A DNA stretch of 64,000 nucleotides from Lutibacter agarilyticus (GTDB lineage: Bacteria; Bacteroidota; Bacteroidia; Flavobacteriales; Flavobacteriaceae): assembly GCF_900188235.1 (NCBI RefSeq), contig NZ_FZNT01000003.1, forward strand, positions 488,333-552,332. Reading direction: 5' to 3'. Of the stretch, positions 46,807 to 57,000 are shown piece by piece. Below the pieces are notes generated by a model. It worked only from the letters and a program-made list of their open reading frames with translations. It made no database searches and was not told where the DNA came from. Made by a program: the position numbers and the translations under genes. Every line of letters begins with the position of its first letter. Positions within the stretch are counted from its first letter, which is position 1.

Positions 46807-48345
46807 TTAATCTGTTACTAATTCTGATTCTATTTGCTCTAATGATTTCCCTTTCGTTTCTGGAAGTATTTTCAATAAAATAAAAAATCCAAATGTGGCA
46901 ATTGTACCAAAAATTAAGAACGTTAATGCGTTTCCTAATGTTGATAATTCCCAAGGAAAAATTTGTTGAATTAACCAGCTTACAAATGAGTTTACAAAAC
47001 CAATTACACCAATAGCCAATCCTCTGTATTTATTTGGATACAATTCTGAAAGTAGCACCCACATAACTGGTCCTAAAGAAAAAGCAAAACAAGCTATAAA
47101 TCCTAAAATACCAGCTAACACAAGTACAGGGTTCATATCGGTTGCGGCTTCTAAAATAGCGCCTTCATTTTTTGCATATACCTGATTTCCTAGTGCCGAT
47201 TTCATATCTCTTTTAAAATCTAAATCATTATCGTACACTTTACCTTCATAAGATGCTAACTTATTTCCATCGAAATTTTCAAACGATGAAATTTCTTCGG
47301 AAGTTAGCTTGTAAGTTGCTTGGTGAAAGCCATAAGCACATAACAACAAGCTAATAGCAATACCTGCCATACCAACTAGTAATAAGGGTCTACGCCCCAT
47401 TCTGTCAATTAACAAAATAGCTACCACCGTAAAAACCACCGATGTAAAACTTAATAAAACACCTGAAGAAAAAGCAGCATCGGTTCCAATACCTGTTTGT
47501 TTAAAAATAGAAGTTGCATAAAAATAAACGGCATTTATACCTGTTATTTGTTGTAAAACTCCAATTACCAAACCAACTATAATGATAAAACGTAGTGATG
47601 GTTTTAATAACTCTTTAAAGGCAATTTTTGAAGTTTGTTTTCCTTCTTGAATATTCTCTTCAATAGATTTAATTTCAATAGCTCCTTGTTGTTCACCGTG
47701 AATACTGTTAAGTACATTTTTAGCTTCTTTTAACCTGTTTTTTGAAAATAACCAACGTGGACTTCTAGGTACAAAAAACATAAAAATGAAATAAAATGTA
47801 GCAGGAACTAACTCAACACCCAACATATATCTCCATACATTTTCATCAGTAAAAAAAGTGGAGCCTTGAGAATTTAAATGGTTTAAATAATAGTTACTTA
47901 AAAAAGCTGCAAAAAATCCTAAAACAATATTTAACTGTTGAATTGAAACTAATTTACCTCTATTTTCAGCAGTAGAAATTTCTGCAATATAGGTTGGCGC
48001 TAAAATAAGTGCTGCTCCAAAAGCAAAACCACCAATCATTCTGGCGATATACAACATTTCATAAGAAGTTGCATAAGCCGAAAGCAATGCTGAAATTGCA
48101 TAAGCAAATGCCACATAAATTAGTATTTTTTTTCTACCAATATAATCACTTAACCTACCAGAAATAAGCATTGCAATCATAGCTGCAAATGAAGGAGAGC
48201 TTACCACCCAACCTGTTTGTCCGTCACTTAAGTTAAATTCTGGTCCGGCGTAAGACATTACACCTGAAATAATCCCAGCATCAAATCCAAAGAGAAAACC
48301 TCCTAATGATACTACAAATGCTATAAATACTAATTTTTTAGACAT
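46807..48345 (-). CDS. MFS sugar-porter family transporter
   Basis: Inner-membrane sugar symporter or facilitator of 512 residues, XylE/GLUT-like. Signature motifs are intact: GGFLFGFDAGIISG in TM1, GRLSDYIGRKK after TM2, RMIGGFAFGAALILAPTYIAE, PRSPRWLF after TM6, QQITGINAVYFYA in TM7, DRMGRRPLL after TM8, and PETKGKSLEQIE at the C terminus. Between TM9 and TM10 there is a long hydrophilic insert of roughly 70 residues (TYKLTSEEISSFENFDGNKL onward). Predicted to import glucose or a short oligosaccharide released by the periplasmic enzymes. It lies 15 bases after GH30 in gene order and 10 before the clan GH-A gene, so the three form an operon. Confidence 0.92.
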   Translation of the reverse strand: MSKKLVFIAFVVSLGGFLFGFDAGIISGVMSYAGPEFNLSDGQTGWVVSSPSFAAMIAMLISGRLSDYIGRKKILIYVAFAYAISALLSAYATSYEMLYIARMIGGFAFGAALILAPTYIAEISTAENRGKLVSIQQLNIVLGFFAAFLSNYYLNHLNSQGSTFFTDENVWRYMLGVELVPATFYFIFMFFVPRSPRWLFSKNRLKEAKNVLNSIHGEQQGAIEIKSIEENIQEGKQTSKIAFKELLKPSLRFIIIVGLVIGVLQQITGINAVYFYATSIFKQTGIGTDAAFSSGVLLSFTSVVFTVVAILLIDRMGRRPLLLVGMAGIAISLLLCAYGFHQATYKLTSEEISSFENFDGNKLASYEGKVYDNDLDFKRDMKSALGNQVYAKNEGAILEAATDMNPVLVLAGILGFIACFAFSLGPVMWVLLSELYPNKYRGLAIGVIGFVNSFVSWLIQQIFPWELSTLGNALTFLIFGTIATFGFFILLKILPETKGKSLEQIESELVTD

Positions 48346-48360
48346 ACTATACTTAGCTTA

Positions 48361-49866
48361 TTATTTTAGAATAATTGTTTGAATTGATCTTGCTGGCATT
48401 TGTAAACTAGTAGTTTGCGTATCTAATGTTAGCATATAATCTATATCATTATCGCTATCGTTTAAAGCAACTACAACTATGCTTCCATCAGTATTTTTAA
48501 AAGAAGTTGCGCTTATGTGATTTGCAGTTGTACCTGTAGATAAACGTTTAGCTCCCGGACGAATAAATTTTGAAAAATGCCCAATATAATAGTAAGAATT
48601 TGTAAAGGTTAATTTACCTGTTTGTGTATCTCCGTGAACTGGAGCAAAACATAAATTCCCAACATGGTTTGGCCCACCAGTTTCATCTAATAAAATATTC
48701 CAATCGGTCCAAGCTACTGTTCCATTGTTAAAATCGTTGATCATTGCTTTTCCATAACGTTCAGCTAAAACAGGATCTTCAATTCTACTCAACTCATATT
48801 TTTCATTACAACCTTCAGTAAAAATTAATTTTTTATCAGGGTAAGCATCGTTCACCTGATCTACATTTTTATACATTGGTGTTCCATCTTTCCAATCTTC
48901 ATACCAATGAAAACCAGTTCCCCAAACATATTTATTGGCATCTGGATCGCTTAAAATCACATTAGCTCTTTCAAATAATAGATCGCGGTTGTGATCCCAA
49001 ACAATAATATTTTTATCTCCTAAACTTTCTTTTTCAAGTGTTGGCCCTAAGTAGTTTTTTAAGAAATCACGCTCCTCTTCAGCCGTATAAATACACGATT
49101 CCCAACGTTGAACTGCCATTGGTTCATTTTGAATTGACAATCCCCAAATTGGAATTCCTTCTTTCTCGTATGCTTTAATAAACTTCGCATAATAATTAGC
49201 CCAAGGTTGGTAAAATTCTGGTTTTAATTTCCCACCTTGTAACATATTATTATTGGTTTTCATAAATGCTGGCGGGCTCCAAGGACTAGCAAACATAGTT
49301 AACTCACCACCTGCTGCAGCAATTGCTAATTTTGTAAAAGGAAGTCTGTATTGCTTATCATGTTCAATGCTAAATGTTTTTAATTCGGCATCACCTTCTT
49401 CAACATAGGTATAACTATTGGTTGAAAAATCACAACTATGAATAATAGTTCTTGCCAACGAATATCCAATTCCTTTATCAATGCTATAGTAAGCTTCCAT
49501 AAAGAGTTTTTGTTGGTCTTTGGTTAATTTATAAAAAGTTTCTGCGGAAGCATCTGTTAATGCGGCTCCAATACCTACAAATGTTTGATGCGATTTTGAA
49601 GTATTTATAAATATTGATGCTTCAGTTTCTAAAGGTTGTTTAAAATCTGAAAACGCAATATTAGCACTTGTTAATTGCAGCTTTACATCTTTTGATGCTG
49701 AAGTTGTATAAACAGCACTTTCTGATATGTTTAATTTTGAAATTTCATGAATAGGCTTTGTTGAAACTTCTTCTTTTTTTGTATTACTATTTGTATTACA
49801 ACTAGTAACAAAACACGCTACTATAAATAGAAACACACTAATTTTAATGGATGATTTTTTTAACAT
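48361..49866 (-). CDS. GH30 beta-glucosidase / beta-1,6-glucanase lipoprotein
   Basis: A 501-residue lipoprotein (ACFVTSCNTN, Cys23). Features of the GH30_1/GH30_3 branch: FVGIGAALTDASAETF near residue 97, YSLARTIIHSCDFSTNSYTY, FASPWSPPAFMKTNNNML, WGLSIQNEPMAVQRWESC with acid/base Glu248, and KLIFTEGCNEKY with nucleophile Glu351, followed by WNILLDETGGPNHVGN and a C-terminal beta-sandwich. In flavobacterial laminarin loci GH30 enzymes remove beta-1,6-linked side-chain glucose, which would expose the chain for GH16 and GH17. Its ATG lies just downstream of two tandem copies of a promoter-bearing segment. Confidence 0.88.
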   Translation of the reverse strand: MLKKSSIKISVFLFIVACFVTSCNTNSNTKKEEVSTKPIHEISKLNISESAVYTTSASKDVKLQLTSANIAFSDFKQPLETEASIFINTSKSHQTFVGIGAALTDASAETFYKLTKDQQKLFMEAYYSIDKGIGYSLARTIIHSCDFSTNSYTYVEEGDAELKTFSIEHDKQYRLPFTKLAIAAAGGELTMFASPWSPPAFMKTNNNMLQGGKLKPEFYQPWANYYAKFIKAYEKEGIPIWGLSIQNEPMAVQRWESCIYTAEEERDFLKNYLGPTLEKESLGDKNIIVWDHNRDLLFERANVILSDPDANKYVWGTGFHWYEDWKDGTPMYKNVDQVNDAYPDKKLIFTEGCNEKYELSRIEDPVLAERYGKAMINDFNNGTVAWTDWNILLDETGGPNHVGNLCFAPVHGDTQTGKLTFTNSYYYIGHFSKFIRPGAKRLSTGTTANHISATSFKNTDGSIVVVALNDSDNDIDYMLTLDTQTTSLQMPARSIQTIILK

Positions 49867-49910
49867 GGTTTTTTTTGTAAAATGAAATTGAAAGGATTTA
49901 TCTGTCTTCT

Positions 49911-49918
49911 CAAAATTA
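49911..49918 (-). promoter_or_regulatory. Proximal -7 promoter box for the GH30 operon
   Basis: The minus strand reads TAATTTTG, an exact TAnnTTTG match 45 bases upstream of the GH30 ATG, within the first duplicated copy. No clear -33 TTTG was found. Confidence 0.5.
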
Positions 49919-50034
49919 ATTGAACACTTAAATAAATTATTGTACTATTTTGTCATTAATACACTAATTTTAATAGGATTCTTTATACATGACTTGTTTT
50001 GTAAAATGAAACTGAAAAGGTTCTGCTTTCTTTT

Positions 50035-50042
50035 CAAAAATA
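50035..50042 (-). promoter_or_regulatory. Distal -7 promoter box for the GH30 operon
   Basis: The minus strand reads TATTTTTG, also TAnnTTTG, at the equivalent position of the second duplicated copy, exactly 124 bases from the proximal box. Confidence 0.45.
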
Positions 50043-50125
50043 ATACTGTCCCTTTTTTAATTACACGACACTCAATGTCCTAAATCACTAATTTTTAAAT
50101 TAATTTATGTGTAGCAGTTTTGAAA

Positions 50126-50160
50126 TACAGCCATTTTTAGATTTGAAAAAAATGGCTGTA
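50126..50160 (-). terminator. Intrinsic terminator after GH16
   Basis: A 13-base-pair stem TACAGCCATTTTT paired with its complement (50126-50138 and 50148-50160) lies just past the GH16 stop. It isolates GH16 from the GH30 operon, which then needs its own promoter. Confidence 0.8.
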
Positions 50161-50202
50161 AACAAACTAATAATAATCACCAAATTAATTATTATAAAAC
50201 TC

Positions 50203-51327
50203 TTACTGTTGATATACTCTTACATAATCTATTTCCATAGATGATGTTTCAAAATTTGGGTCTATATCAAACCAACTACTTCCCATGGCTACATTTAAAA
50301 TGATAAATTGATTATCAGTATATGGCCACGTATTACTATCTTTTGAACCTGGATTATAGGTGTAATGAACTAAACCATCAACAGCAAAAACAATTTCTTG
50401 ATCATCCCATTCAACAGTATATACATGGAATGCAGTTGAGACATCATTAATTGTTTGCGATCCATGATTAGTTGTGTTACCATAACTTGATGGTGTGTGC
50501 ATAGCACTTTGAACCACGTTTTGATTGTGTCCCCAATGTTCCATAATATCTATTTCACCACAAGCTGGCCAACTTACCGTTGATATATTTGAACCTAGCA
50601 TCCAAATAGCTGGCCAAGTACCTTCTCCAAACGGTAATTTTGCACGTACTTCAACTTTTCCGTAAGTAAATTCGAATTTACCCTGTGTTAACAAACGAGA
50701 AGAAGTATATGCTGAACCTTCATAATTTTCTTTTTTGGCTGTAATTTTTAAAAATCCACCTTCAACAATTACATTTTCACTTCTATCAGTATAATATTGT
50801 TTTTCCCCATTTCCCCAGCCATTGCTTCCTGTTCCAATATTATAAGCCCATTTTGTTTCATCTGGACTTCCGTCTATATTAAATTCATCAGACCAAACCA
50901 AATTATCAAATGGCGGACGTGTAACCAATATTTTAATTTGCTGAAATGTATTGATATAATCGCCGGTTTTAGAATATGCATAAACACTCACAGAATAAAT
51001 ATTTGTACCTCTTGTTGTATAGATATATTCTACACTTCCTGTTGTACTTGAAACTTCAACGCCATTTCCAAATCTAAATTCATATTTAACAGCATCTGTT
51101 GCATTGGCAACACATTTTATAACACCAGTTCCATCTCCTTCAGGATTCTCAGAATCTATACCTACAATAGTAATATCTAAGGTTAAATTCGTTGGAATAA
51201 TTTGTTCTGTTTCAGGTTGAGTTGGTGTAAAATCACCTTCATCATTACTACCTCCGCAAGAAAATAACAGTATTAAAGCTACCCCTAATATTACAAAAGG
51301 TTTAGAGTATTTTATGTAATTTTTCAT
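50203..51327 (-). CDS. GH16 laminarinase (endo-beta-1,3-glucanase) lipoprotein
   Basis: A 374-residue surface lipoprotein (ALILLFSCGGSND, Cys24). A PKD-like domain (about residues 45-135; YEFRFGNGV, GSVEYIYTTRGTNIYSVSVY) precedes the GH16 jelly roll (LVWSDEFNIDG, WGNGEKQYYTD, GKVEVRAKLPFGEGTWPAIW). The catalytic motif CGEIDIMEHWG has nucleophile Glu258, Asp260 and acid/base Glu263; the extra Met (beta-bulge) is typical of beta-1,3-glucanases rather than carrageenases or agarases. HVYTVEWDDQEIVFAVDG and ILNVAMGSSWF follow. It is placed after the SusC-SusD-surface lipoprotein set and likely makes the first cuts in laminarin at the cell surface. It is bounded by hairpins on both sides. Confidence 0.94.
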   Translation of the reverse strand: MKNYIKYSKPFVILGVALILLFSCGGSNDEGDFTPTQPETEQIIPTNLTLDITIVGIDSENPEGDGTGVIKCVANATDAVKYEFRFGNGVEVSSTTGSVEYIYTTRGTNIYSVSVYAYSKTGDYINTFQQIKILVTRPPFDNLVWSDEFNIDGSPDETKWAYNIGTGSNGWGNGEKQYYTDRSENVIVEGGFLKITAKKENYEGSAYTSSRLLTQGKFEFTYGKVEVRAKLPFGEGTWPAIWMLGSNISTVSWPACGEIDIMEHWGHNQNVVQSAMHTPSSYGNTTNHGSQTINDVSTAFHVYTVEWDDQEIVFAVDGLVHYTYNPGSKDSNTWPYTDNQFIILNVAMGSSWFDIDPNFETSSMEIDYVRVYQQ

Positions 51328-51360
51328 AATTATAGAATCTATAAAAAGTTGTTATTTATG

Positions 51361-51392
51361 AAAGAAGAGGGCTAAATTTTGCCCTCTTCTTT
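51361..51392 (-). terminator. Hairpin between the susCD-SGBP set and GH16
   Basis: A perfect 12-base-pair inverted repeat AAAGAAGAGGGC (51361-51372 with 51381-51392), eight-base loop. It lies between the surface lipoprotein stop and the GH16 start. The T run after it is short, so partial termination (attenuation) is more likely than a full stop. Confidence 0.75.
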
Positions 51393-51470
51393 ATAAACTT
51401 CTTATATTAAAAAAGTTAAGAACACTCTTTAGTTCAACTATTAGTAGTTAACCTAATAGTACTACACTAT

Positions 51471-52268
51471 TTATTTTACTTCAGGTACAAATACAAATGT
51501 CCAACCTGTTCCGTAAGTTTCACTATTACTTAGGTAAAGAACCATTTTATCTTCTTCTAAAGAAACTATTTCATAAACACCATCAGCGTTACCTGCATCA
51601 GCTCCTAACATTTTAGCTCCACTCACCATTAGCATTTGGTTGGCAACATCTAAAACAAAACCTCCTGTTTCACCTTCTCCAGAGGCATCTTGGTAATGCG
51701 TATAATTTGCAGCACCATTTAAATCAAAATGCATTTTACCATTTACATCTCCTGGAGGACAACAAGTTCCACCAGCATTCCACCATACAGACCAAGCGTT
51801 ATCCGTACTTCCAGGTGCAGACATAAACCACCAAAGGCCATTATCTCCTCCTGATCCATCAAAGACCCAAGTTTTACCTGCTGCTGTATCTTCACTTACC
51901 AAATCATACCAATCTTGATCTAAAGCATTGTCTAACTGATCAACTTGTACGTCAATTGTTTTTGTGAAAAATTCAGCTCCTAAAGTACCTGTGAAGGTAA
52001 ATGTTGATGTTCCTGGTATAGGATAAACAAACGTAATTTTATTTGTTAAGGCTGTACCTAAATTATAATCCCAATAACCAGTTACACCAGGTGTAACCAT
52101 ATCTAAAGTGATTTTATTACCTCCTGCAGTACTTTGTGACGCAACTAGTTCAACTCCTGCAACATCTGTATTGTTTTTCAAATGATTTTCATCTACAATA
52201 GGCTCACAGGCTACTAATAGTAGCACTAAAGAAGCCATAAATAGATTTATTATTTTATATATTTTCAT
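51471..52268 (-). CDS. Putative surface glycan-binding lipoprotein (SusE-position)
   Basis: A 265-residue lipoprotein (SLVLLLVACEPI, Cys21) that I recognise by position and style rather than family. The N-terminal half has a PKD-like pattern (TGYWDYNLGTALTNKITFVY, GTSTFTFTGT). The C-terminal half is a tryptophan-rich beta-sandwich (KTWVFDGSGGDNGLWWFM, NAWSVWWNAGG, GTGWTFVFVPE) with an adjacent Cys-Cys pair in GTCCPPGD. Exposed aromatic residues are typical of carbohydrate-binding faces. It follows SusD with 28 bases between them, the place taken by SusE/SusF or SGBP proteins. Predicted to hold beta-1,3-glucan on the cell surface. No catalytic motif is seen. Confidence 0.75.
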   Translation of the reverse strand: MKIYKIINLFMASLVLLLVACEPIVDENHLKNNTDVAGVELVASQSTAGGNKITLDMVTPGVTGYWDYNLGTALTNKITFVYPIPGTSTFTFTGTLGAEFFTKTIDVQVDQLDNALDQDWYDLVSEDTAAGKTWVFDGSGGDNGLWWFMSAPGSTDNAWSVWWNAGGTCCPPGDVNGKMHFDLNGAANYTHYQDASGEGETGGFVLDVANQMLMVSGAKMLGADAGNADGVYEIVSLEEDKMVLYLSNSETYGTGWTFVFVPEVK

Positions 52269-52296
52269 TTTTTCTAATTTAAAATTAAACTATTTA

Positions 52297-54009
52297 CTAC
52301 CAACCTGGGTTTTGATCATAAACTCCATTTGCTAATCTTATTTCAGTTTCTGGGATTGGAACCAATCCTTTTATTTCTGATCTATAATTAGCTTTGTATG
52401 TAGCATCAACTCCTGAGTTTCTAACGTTAAGAGTGTAATCAAATGCAGTTTCTACATCTCCCCAACGTACCAAATCAAACCAACGTAAACCTTCAAAAGC
52501 AAATTCGTGTAAACGCTCTTCTTTAATAGCATTTAATGAATAACTAACAGCGTCTAAACCTGCTCTATCACGAACAGCATTTAATCCTGTTGCAGTTTCA
52601 GTAATTTCAGAGTGCATTAATAACACATCTGCAAAACGCATAAAAATAAAATCTTGCGCATGCATTAATTGCATATCTGCATTACCCCAACCATACAGTT
52701 GAACAAACATTCCCTTTGTTTCTCCTCCGTTTTCTGGATGTTGAATAGCAGTATATTTTTTATTGAAGAATCCTGTTTCGTGATCTCCTTTGTCTCCAGC
52801 ATAACCACCAGTACCTTGGTCAGCATTTCCAACTTCAATTATAGAACCTTCTCTTCTTGGATCATCAATATCCCAGCTATTCCAAAGTTTAGGATTAACA
52901 GTACACCAACCCCATCCTTGTCCGAAAGGAACTAAAGAGTTATCACGCATTCCTGCAAATAAACAGAACCTATTTGTATAAATATTTCCGTTAGACCATC
53001 CCCAGTCTCCAAAAGAATAACGCTGAACAAACATACTTTCAAAATTCCCTGTTCCAAAAGTTGGAGAATGACCATCTTGACCTACCCAAGATAAACCTTC
53101 AGTTTCAGCCCAAGGTAAAACGGTAGCTCCATTGCTTTGATTTACATAAGAATATGGCCATAAATTTCTAAAATCACTAGCTAAAGCATATCCACTTCTA
53201 CTAATACAATCATCTAAATATGCTGCTACATCAGCGCCAGTTAAAGCACCTCCATCAACTAATGGTAATGTACTTGTTGCTTGACCTTCCATATTTGTCA
53301 TATACCCTGTATAGAATAAAAATACTCTACCTAAGTATGCTTGTGCAATCCATTTATTAGCATGCCCATAACTTGAAGTTGGAATACTTGAAAACGAATC
53401 TTCCGGTAATGTTTCAATTGCTAATTTTAAGTCAGATGCTATTTGAGCAAATGTTTCAGTATAAGTTGATCTTCCTACATCTTTAGGATCATCAATTGCA
53501 ACAATCATTGGTACACCTCCAAAGAATTTAGCCAATCTAAAGTAAAAGAATGCTCTCATAAATAAAGCTTCTCCAATAGATTGATCTTTAAATTTTTGAG
53601 CTTCTTCAGGAGAACCAAAATATTTTGAAAAATCAGCTTCAGCTGTTTTTTCTATAATTGCATTTGCTCTTGCTATACCATTATATGATTGAGACCACAT
53701 ATCTTTATATGTGTCTTCAGCTGGGTCTTCAAAATTATCTGCCCATTTAGCAGTTATATCATCTGGTCCACCACCACCTAACATCATATCTGACATTAAG
53801 TTAGCAGCCATAGCTTCATTACTATGTACGTTAGCTGTATAAATTGCGTTATAAACACCCGCCATAGCTTCATCAATATCGGTTGGAGTACTGTAATAAG
53901 TCTCCAAACTTTTTCCGTAAAGATTTTCTGTATCTAAGTATTTATCTCCACAACTAGTAGCAAAAATCATTGCTGAAATAGCTATTAAATATTTAATTTT
54001 TTTCATCAT
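52297..54009 (-). CDS. SusD-like glycan-binding lipoprotein (region B)
   Basis: A 570-residue SusD homologue (SAMIFATSCGDKYLDTENLY; Cys20). Features: AMAGVYNAIYTANVHSNEAM, ANAIIEKTAE, GEALFMRAFFYFRLAKFFGG, IAQAYLGRVFLFYTGYM, FIFMRFADVLLMHSEITE, LNAVRDRAGLDAV, EFAFEGLRWFDLVRWGD and the terminal DQNPGW. It starts 13 bases after the SusC stop. Two Met codons open the frame (MMKK), and either could be used. Together with SusC and the downstream lipoprotein it should form the laminarin or beta-glucan capture and import complex. Confidence 0.95.
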   Translation of the reverse strand: MMKKIKYLIAISAMIFATSCGDKYLDTENLYGKSLETYYSTPTDIDEAMAGVYNAIYTANVHSNEAMAANLMSDMMLGGGGPDDITAKWADNFEDPAEDTYKDMWSQSYNGIARANAIIEKTAEADFSKYFGSPEEAQKFKDQSIGEALFMRAFFYFRLAKFFGGVPMIVAIDDPKDVGRSTYTETFAQIASDLKLAIETLPEDSFSSIPTSSYGHANKWIAQAYLGRVFLFYTGYMTNMEGQATSTLPLVDGGALTGADVAAYLDDCISRSGYALASDFRNLWPYSYVNQSNGATVLPWAETEGLSWVGQDGHSPTFGTGNFESMFVQRYSFGDWGWSNGNIYTNRFCLFAGMRDNSLVPFGQGWGWCTVNPKLWNSWDIDDPRREGSIIEVGNADQGTGGYAGDKGDHETGFFNKKYTAIQHPENGGETKGMFVQLYGWGNADMQLMHAQDFIFMRFADVLLMHSEITETATGLNAVRDRAGLDAVSYSLNAIKEERLHEFAFEGLRWFDLVRWGDVETAFDYTLNVRNSGVDATYKANYRSEIKGLVPIPETEIRLANGVYDQNPGW

Positions 54010-54022
54010 CTAAGTTTTTTTA

Positions 54023-57000
54023 TTAAAAGTCAACACTTAATCCAAACATTACAGTTCTTGCTTGTGGGTACAATCCAAGATCTACTCCAGAAGCCCAACT
54101 TAAATCATCATTTCCACTATAACGAACTTCAGGATCCATTCCATCATAATTAGTAAATGTATGTAAGTTAGTTACAGCTACATATAGTTTAAGGTTAGAG
54201 ATAGCTTCAAAATCAGCTAACATATTACCAAAATTATATCCTAGAGTTACATTATTAATTCTCAAATAATCAGCATCGTGCATAAAAATATCAGAAATAA
54301 AGTTTGTATTTCTATTAGAACCATATGTTAAACGAGGCATTGTATTTGATGTTCCTTCACCATGCCAACGGTCAAAAACACTGGTAGTGTAGTTTTGGTC
54401 AAAACGGTCAGCAAACGAGCGGTAAGATTGCATTACTTGCATTCCAAATTTACCTGATAAAGTAGCATTTGCATAGATGCCTTTGTACTCAAAATTTAAT
54501 TGAATACCCATTTCAAAATCAGGATTAGGATCTCCTAAAAACCCTTTATCTGCTTCATCAATTACACCATCTTGGTTTACGTCTACAAAACGAACATCTC
54601 CAGGACGTTGATCGTTAAAGTAAGGATCTCCACTTGGCGTTACATACGCATCAACTTCATCTTGGTTTTGTAAAATTCCGTCAGCCTTATAACCGTAGAA
54701 GAAACCAATTGGCTGACCAACCTCAACTCTAGAAATTGCAGCAGTACCTTGTGATAACACACTTCCTGGACCTTGAATTATACCATCAGTATTTGCTATT
54801 CTTGTTACTGTGTTCTTATTATGTGCACCACTAATAGTAATACCATAATTAAAATCGTTCACTTGTTGATTCCAAGACAACACTAATTCAATACCTTTAT
54901 TTTCAATATCTCCACCATTAATAAAAGGTGCTCCAGCTCCTGATGTTCCTAAAATTGGCGCTTCTAACAACCAATCTTTAGTTGTTTTTTGATACCAATC
55001 AAAAGTTACTCCTAATTTTGAGTTGAATAAACGAGCATCAAAACCAATATTTAATTGTTCTGAAGTTTCCCAAGTTACATCTGGGTTGGTTACTCTTGCA
55101 GGATAAGAAGTTACACCTGATACAGGCTTAGTATCTCCAAAGAAATATCCAGGGAATACATAAGCTATTTGAGAAGAGTAAATAAAGTTATCAATAGATT
55201 GATTACCGTTTTGTCCCCAACTTGCTCTTAGTTTTGCAAAATCTAACACGTTAGAAGTATTAGCCATAAAGTCTTCTTCGGTCAGGATCCAACCAGCTGA
55301 GAAAGAAGGGAATGTTCCCCATCTATTTCCATCAGCAAAATTTGAAGATCCATCAGCACGAACAATCGCTGTAAACAAATACTTTTCTTTGTAGTTGTAT
55401 TGTGCTTTTGCCATGTAAGACAATAATCCGCCGCCTCCAGCAGCCCAATCAGCTCCCCAAGTGTTAATCTCATTAATAGATTCAGGGCTTTGTGTATTGT
55501 TTATATATGCATATTTTGGGTCTCCAGGGAATAATAAATTATTTCTTGAACCACCAACTTCAGTATTTATTTGGTTTTGAAGTAATTCAGTACCAACTAA
55601 TACATCTAAACTGTGATCTCCAAACATACGATTGTATGATGCTGTAGTAGTCCAAGTCCAATTGTTTCCAAAATATTGACTTTGACCAGCTCCATCATTA
55701 TCATCAGTATATAACAATCCTAAGTTATAAGTTGGATTCATAGATCTTGAATGTCCAAACCAAGAATCAACACCATAAGATGTTCTGAATTTTAAATCTT
55801 TAATTGGCTCAATTTCTAAAAATACATTTCCAATAATTTTGTTTCCTTTACCATAATTATAGTTATGACGGTAATACATAACTGCTAAAGGATTTGTTTG
55901 GTCATTTGCTAAACCATCTAAAGTAGGTGTAAATCCAAACTGATTGATATTGTTATCAATAGATTGTTGCCAATATGCTGGTTGTAACGGATTTTGAACT
56001 AATGCATTGTGAAGGTCATTATAATAAATGTTACCAGAAGCTACACTTCTGTTCTCTTCATTTGTATAAGTAAAGTTTTCACCAACTGTTATAATTGCAT
56101 GTTCATCGTTCTTTTTCAATACCATTTCAGTATTTAAACGAGCTGTAAATCTTTTATAACCTGCATCTACTAAATCTGCACCTAAAATACCTTCTTGACT
56201 TAAGTAAGAAGCACCCATAGAATATACAATATCTTCACTACCACCAACTATATTAATAGCGTGACTTTGCATAGGAGCATTCTTTTTTGACATTTCGTCA
56301 ATCCAGTTAGTTCCTTTCCAACCATCTTCTAAGTTCGACCAAACTTCTTCACCTAATTCAGTTCCTAATCCTGGGTAGTTGGTATCTAACCAGTTATTAT
56401 TTTTAAGAATTGATTCCCAATCATTTGGAGCTAAACCATCGTTTACTCTACCTTCATCCATAATGTACATATATTCTTGTGCATTTAATGGGTCTAAGTT
56501 TTTGTAAATGTTTTGCATACCATAATAAGTATCGTAACTTATTTTTGCTGGGGTACCTGCACGCCCTTTTACTGTTGTTACTAAAACAACTCCATTTGCA
56601 GCTCTTGATCCATAGATTGCAGCTGAAGCCGCATCTTTTAAAACGTCAATAGAAGCAATATCAGATGAGTTTAGGTAATCTATATTACCAACAGCAACAC
56701 CGTCAACAATATATAATGGATTTGAGTTACCTATAGTACCCAAACCACGAATAGTTACTCTAGTACCTGCTCCTGGCTGACCACTGTTTCTTGTAATAGA
56801 TACACCTGCAGTTGTTCCTTGAAGTGCTTCCATGGCAGTACCTGTATTTAAGGCTGCAATATCTTCACCTTTTACGTTAACACTTGCTCCAGTTACTAAA
56901 GCTTTCTTTTGAGTACCATACCCAACAACAACAACTTCCTCTAGACTTTCAGTGTCTTCTTCTAAAGTAACTGTCATTGCATTAAAATTACTTACTACAA

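Larger units (their letters stand above)
49835..50103 (-). repeat. Imperfect tandem duplication of the GH30 start and promoter region
   Basis: The segment around the GH30 start (about 49835-49950) is repeated about 124 bases upstream (about 49961-50075). Both copies contain CAT (the minus-strand ATG; 49864-49866 and 49988-49990), then nearly the same 50 bases (GTAAAATGAAA-T/C-TGAAA and so on), with TAnnTTTG boxes at the same relative position. The second copy retains a few codons of the GH30 5' end before an in-frame stop. A fainter third copy may begin near 50078. This accounts for most of the 336-base gap between GH16 and GH30. Confidence 0.7.
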
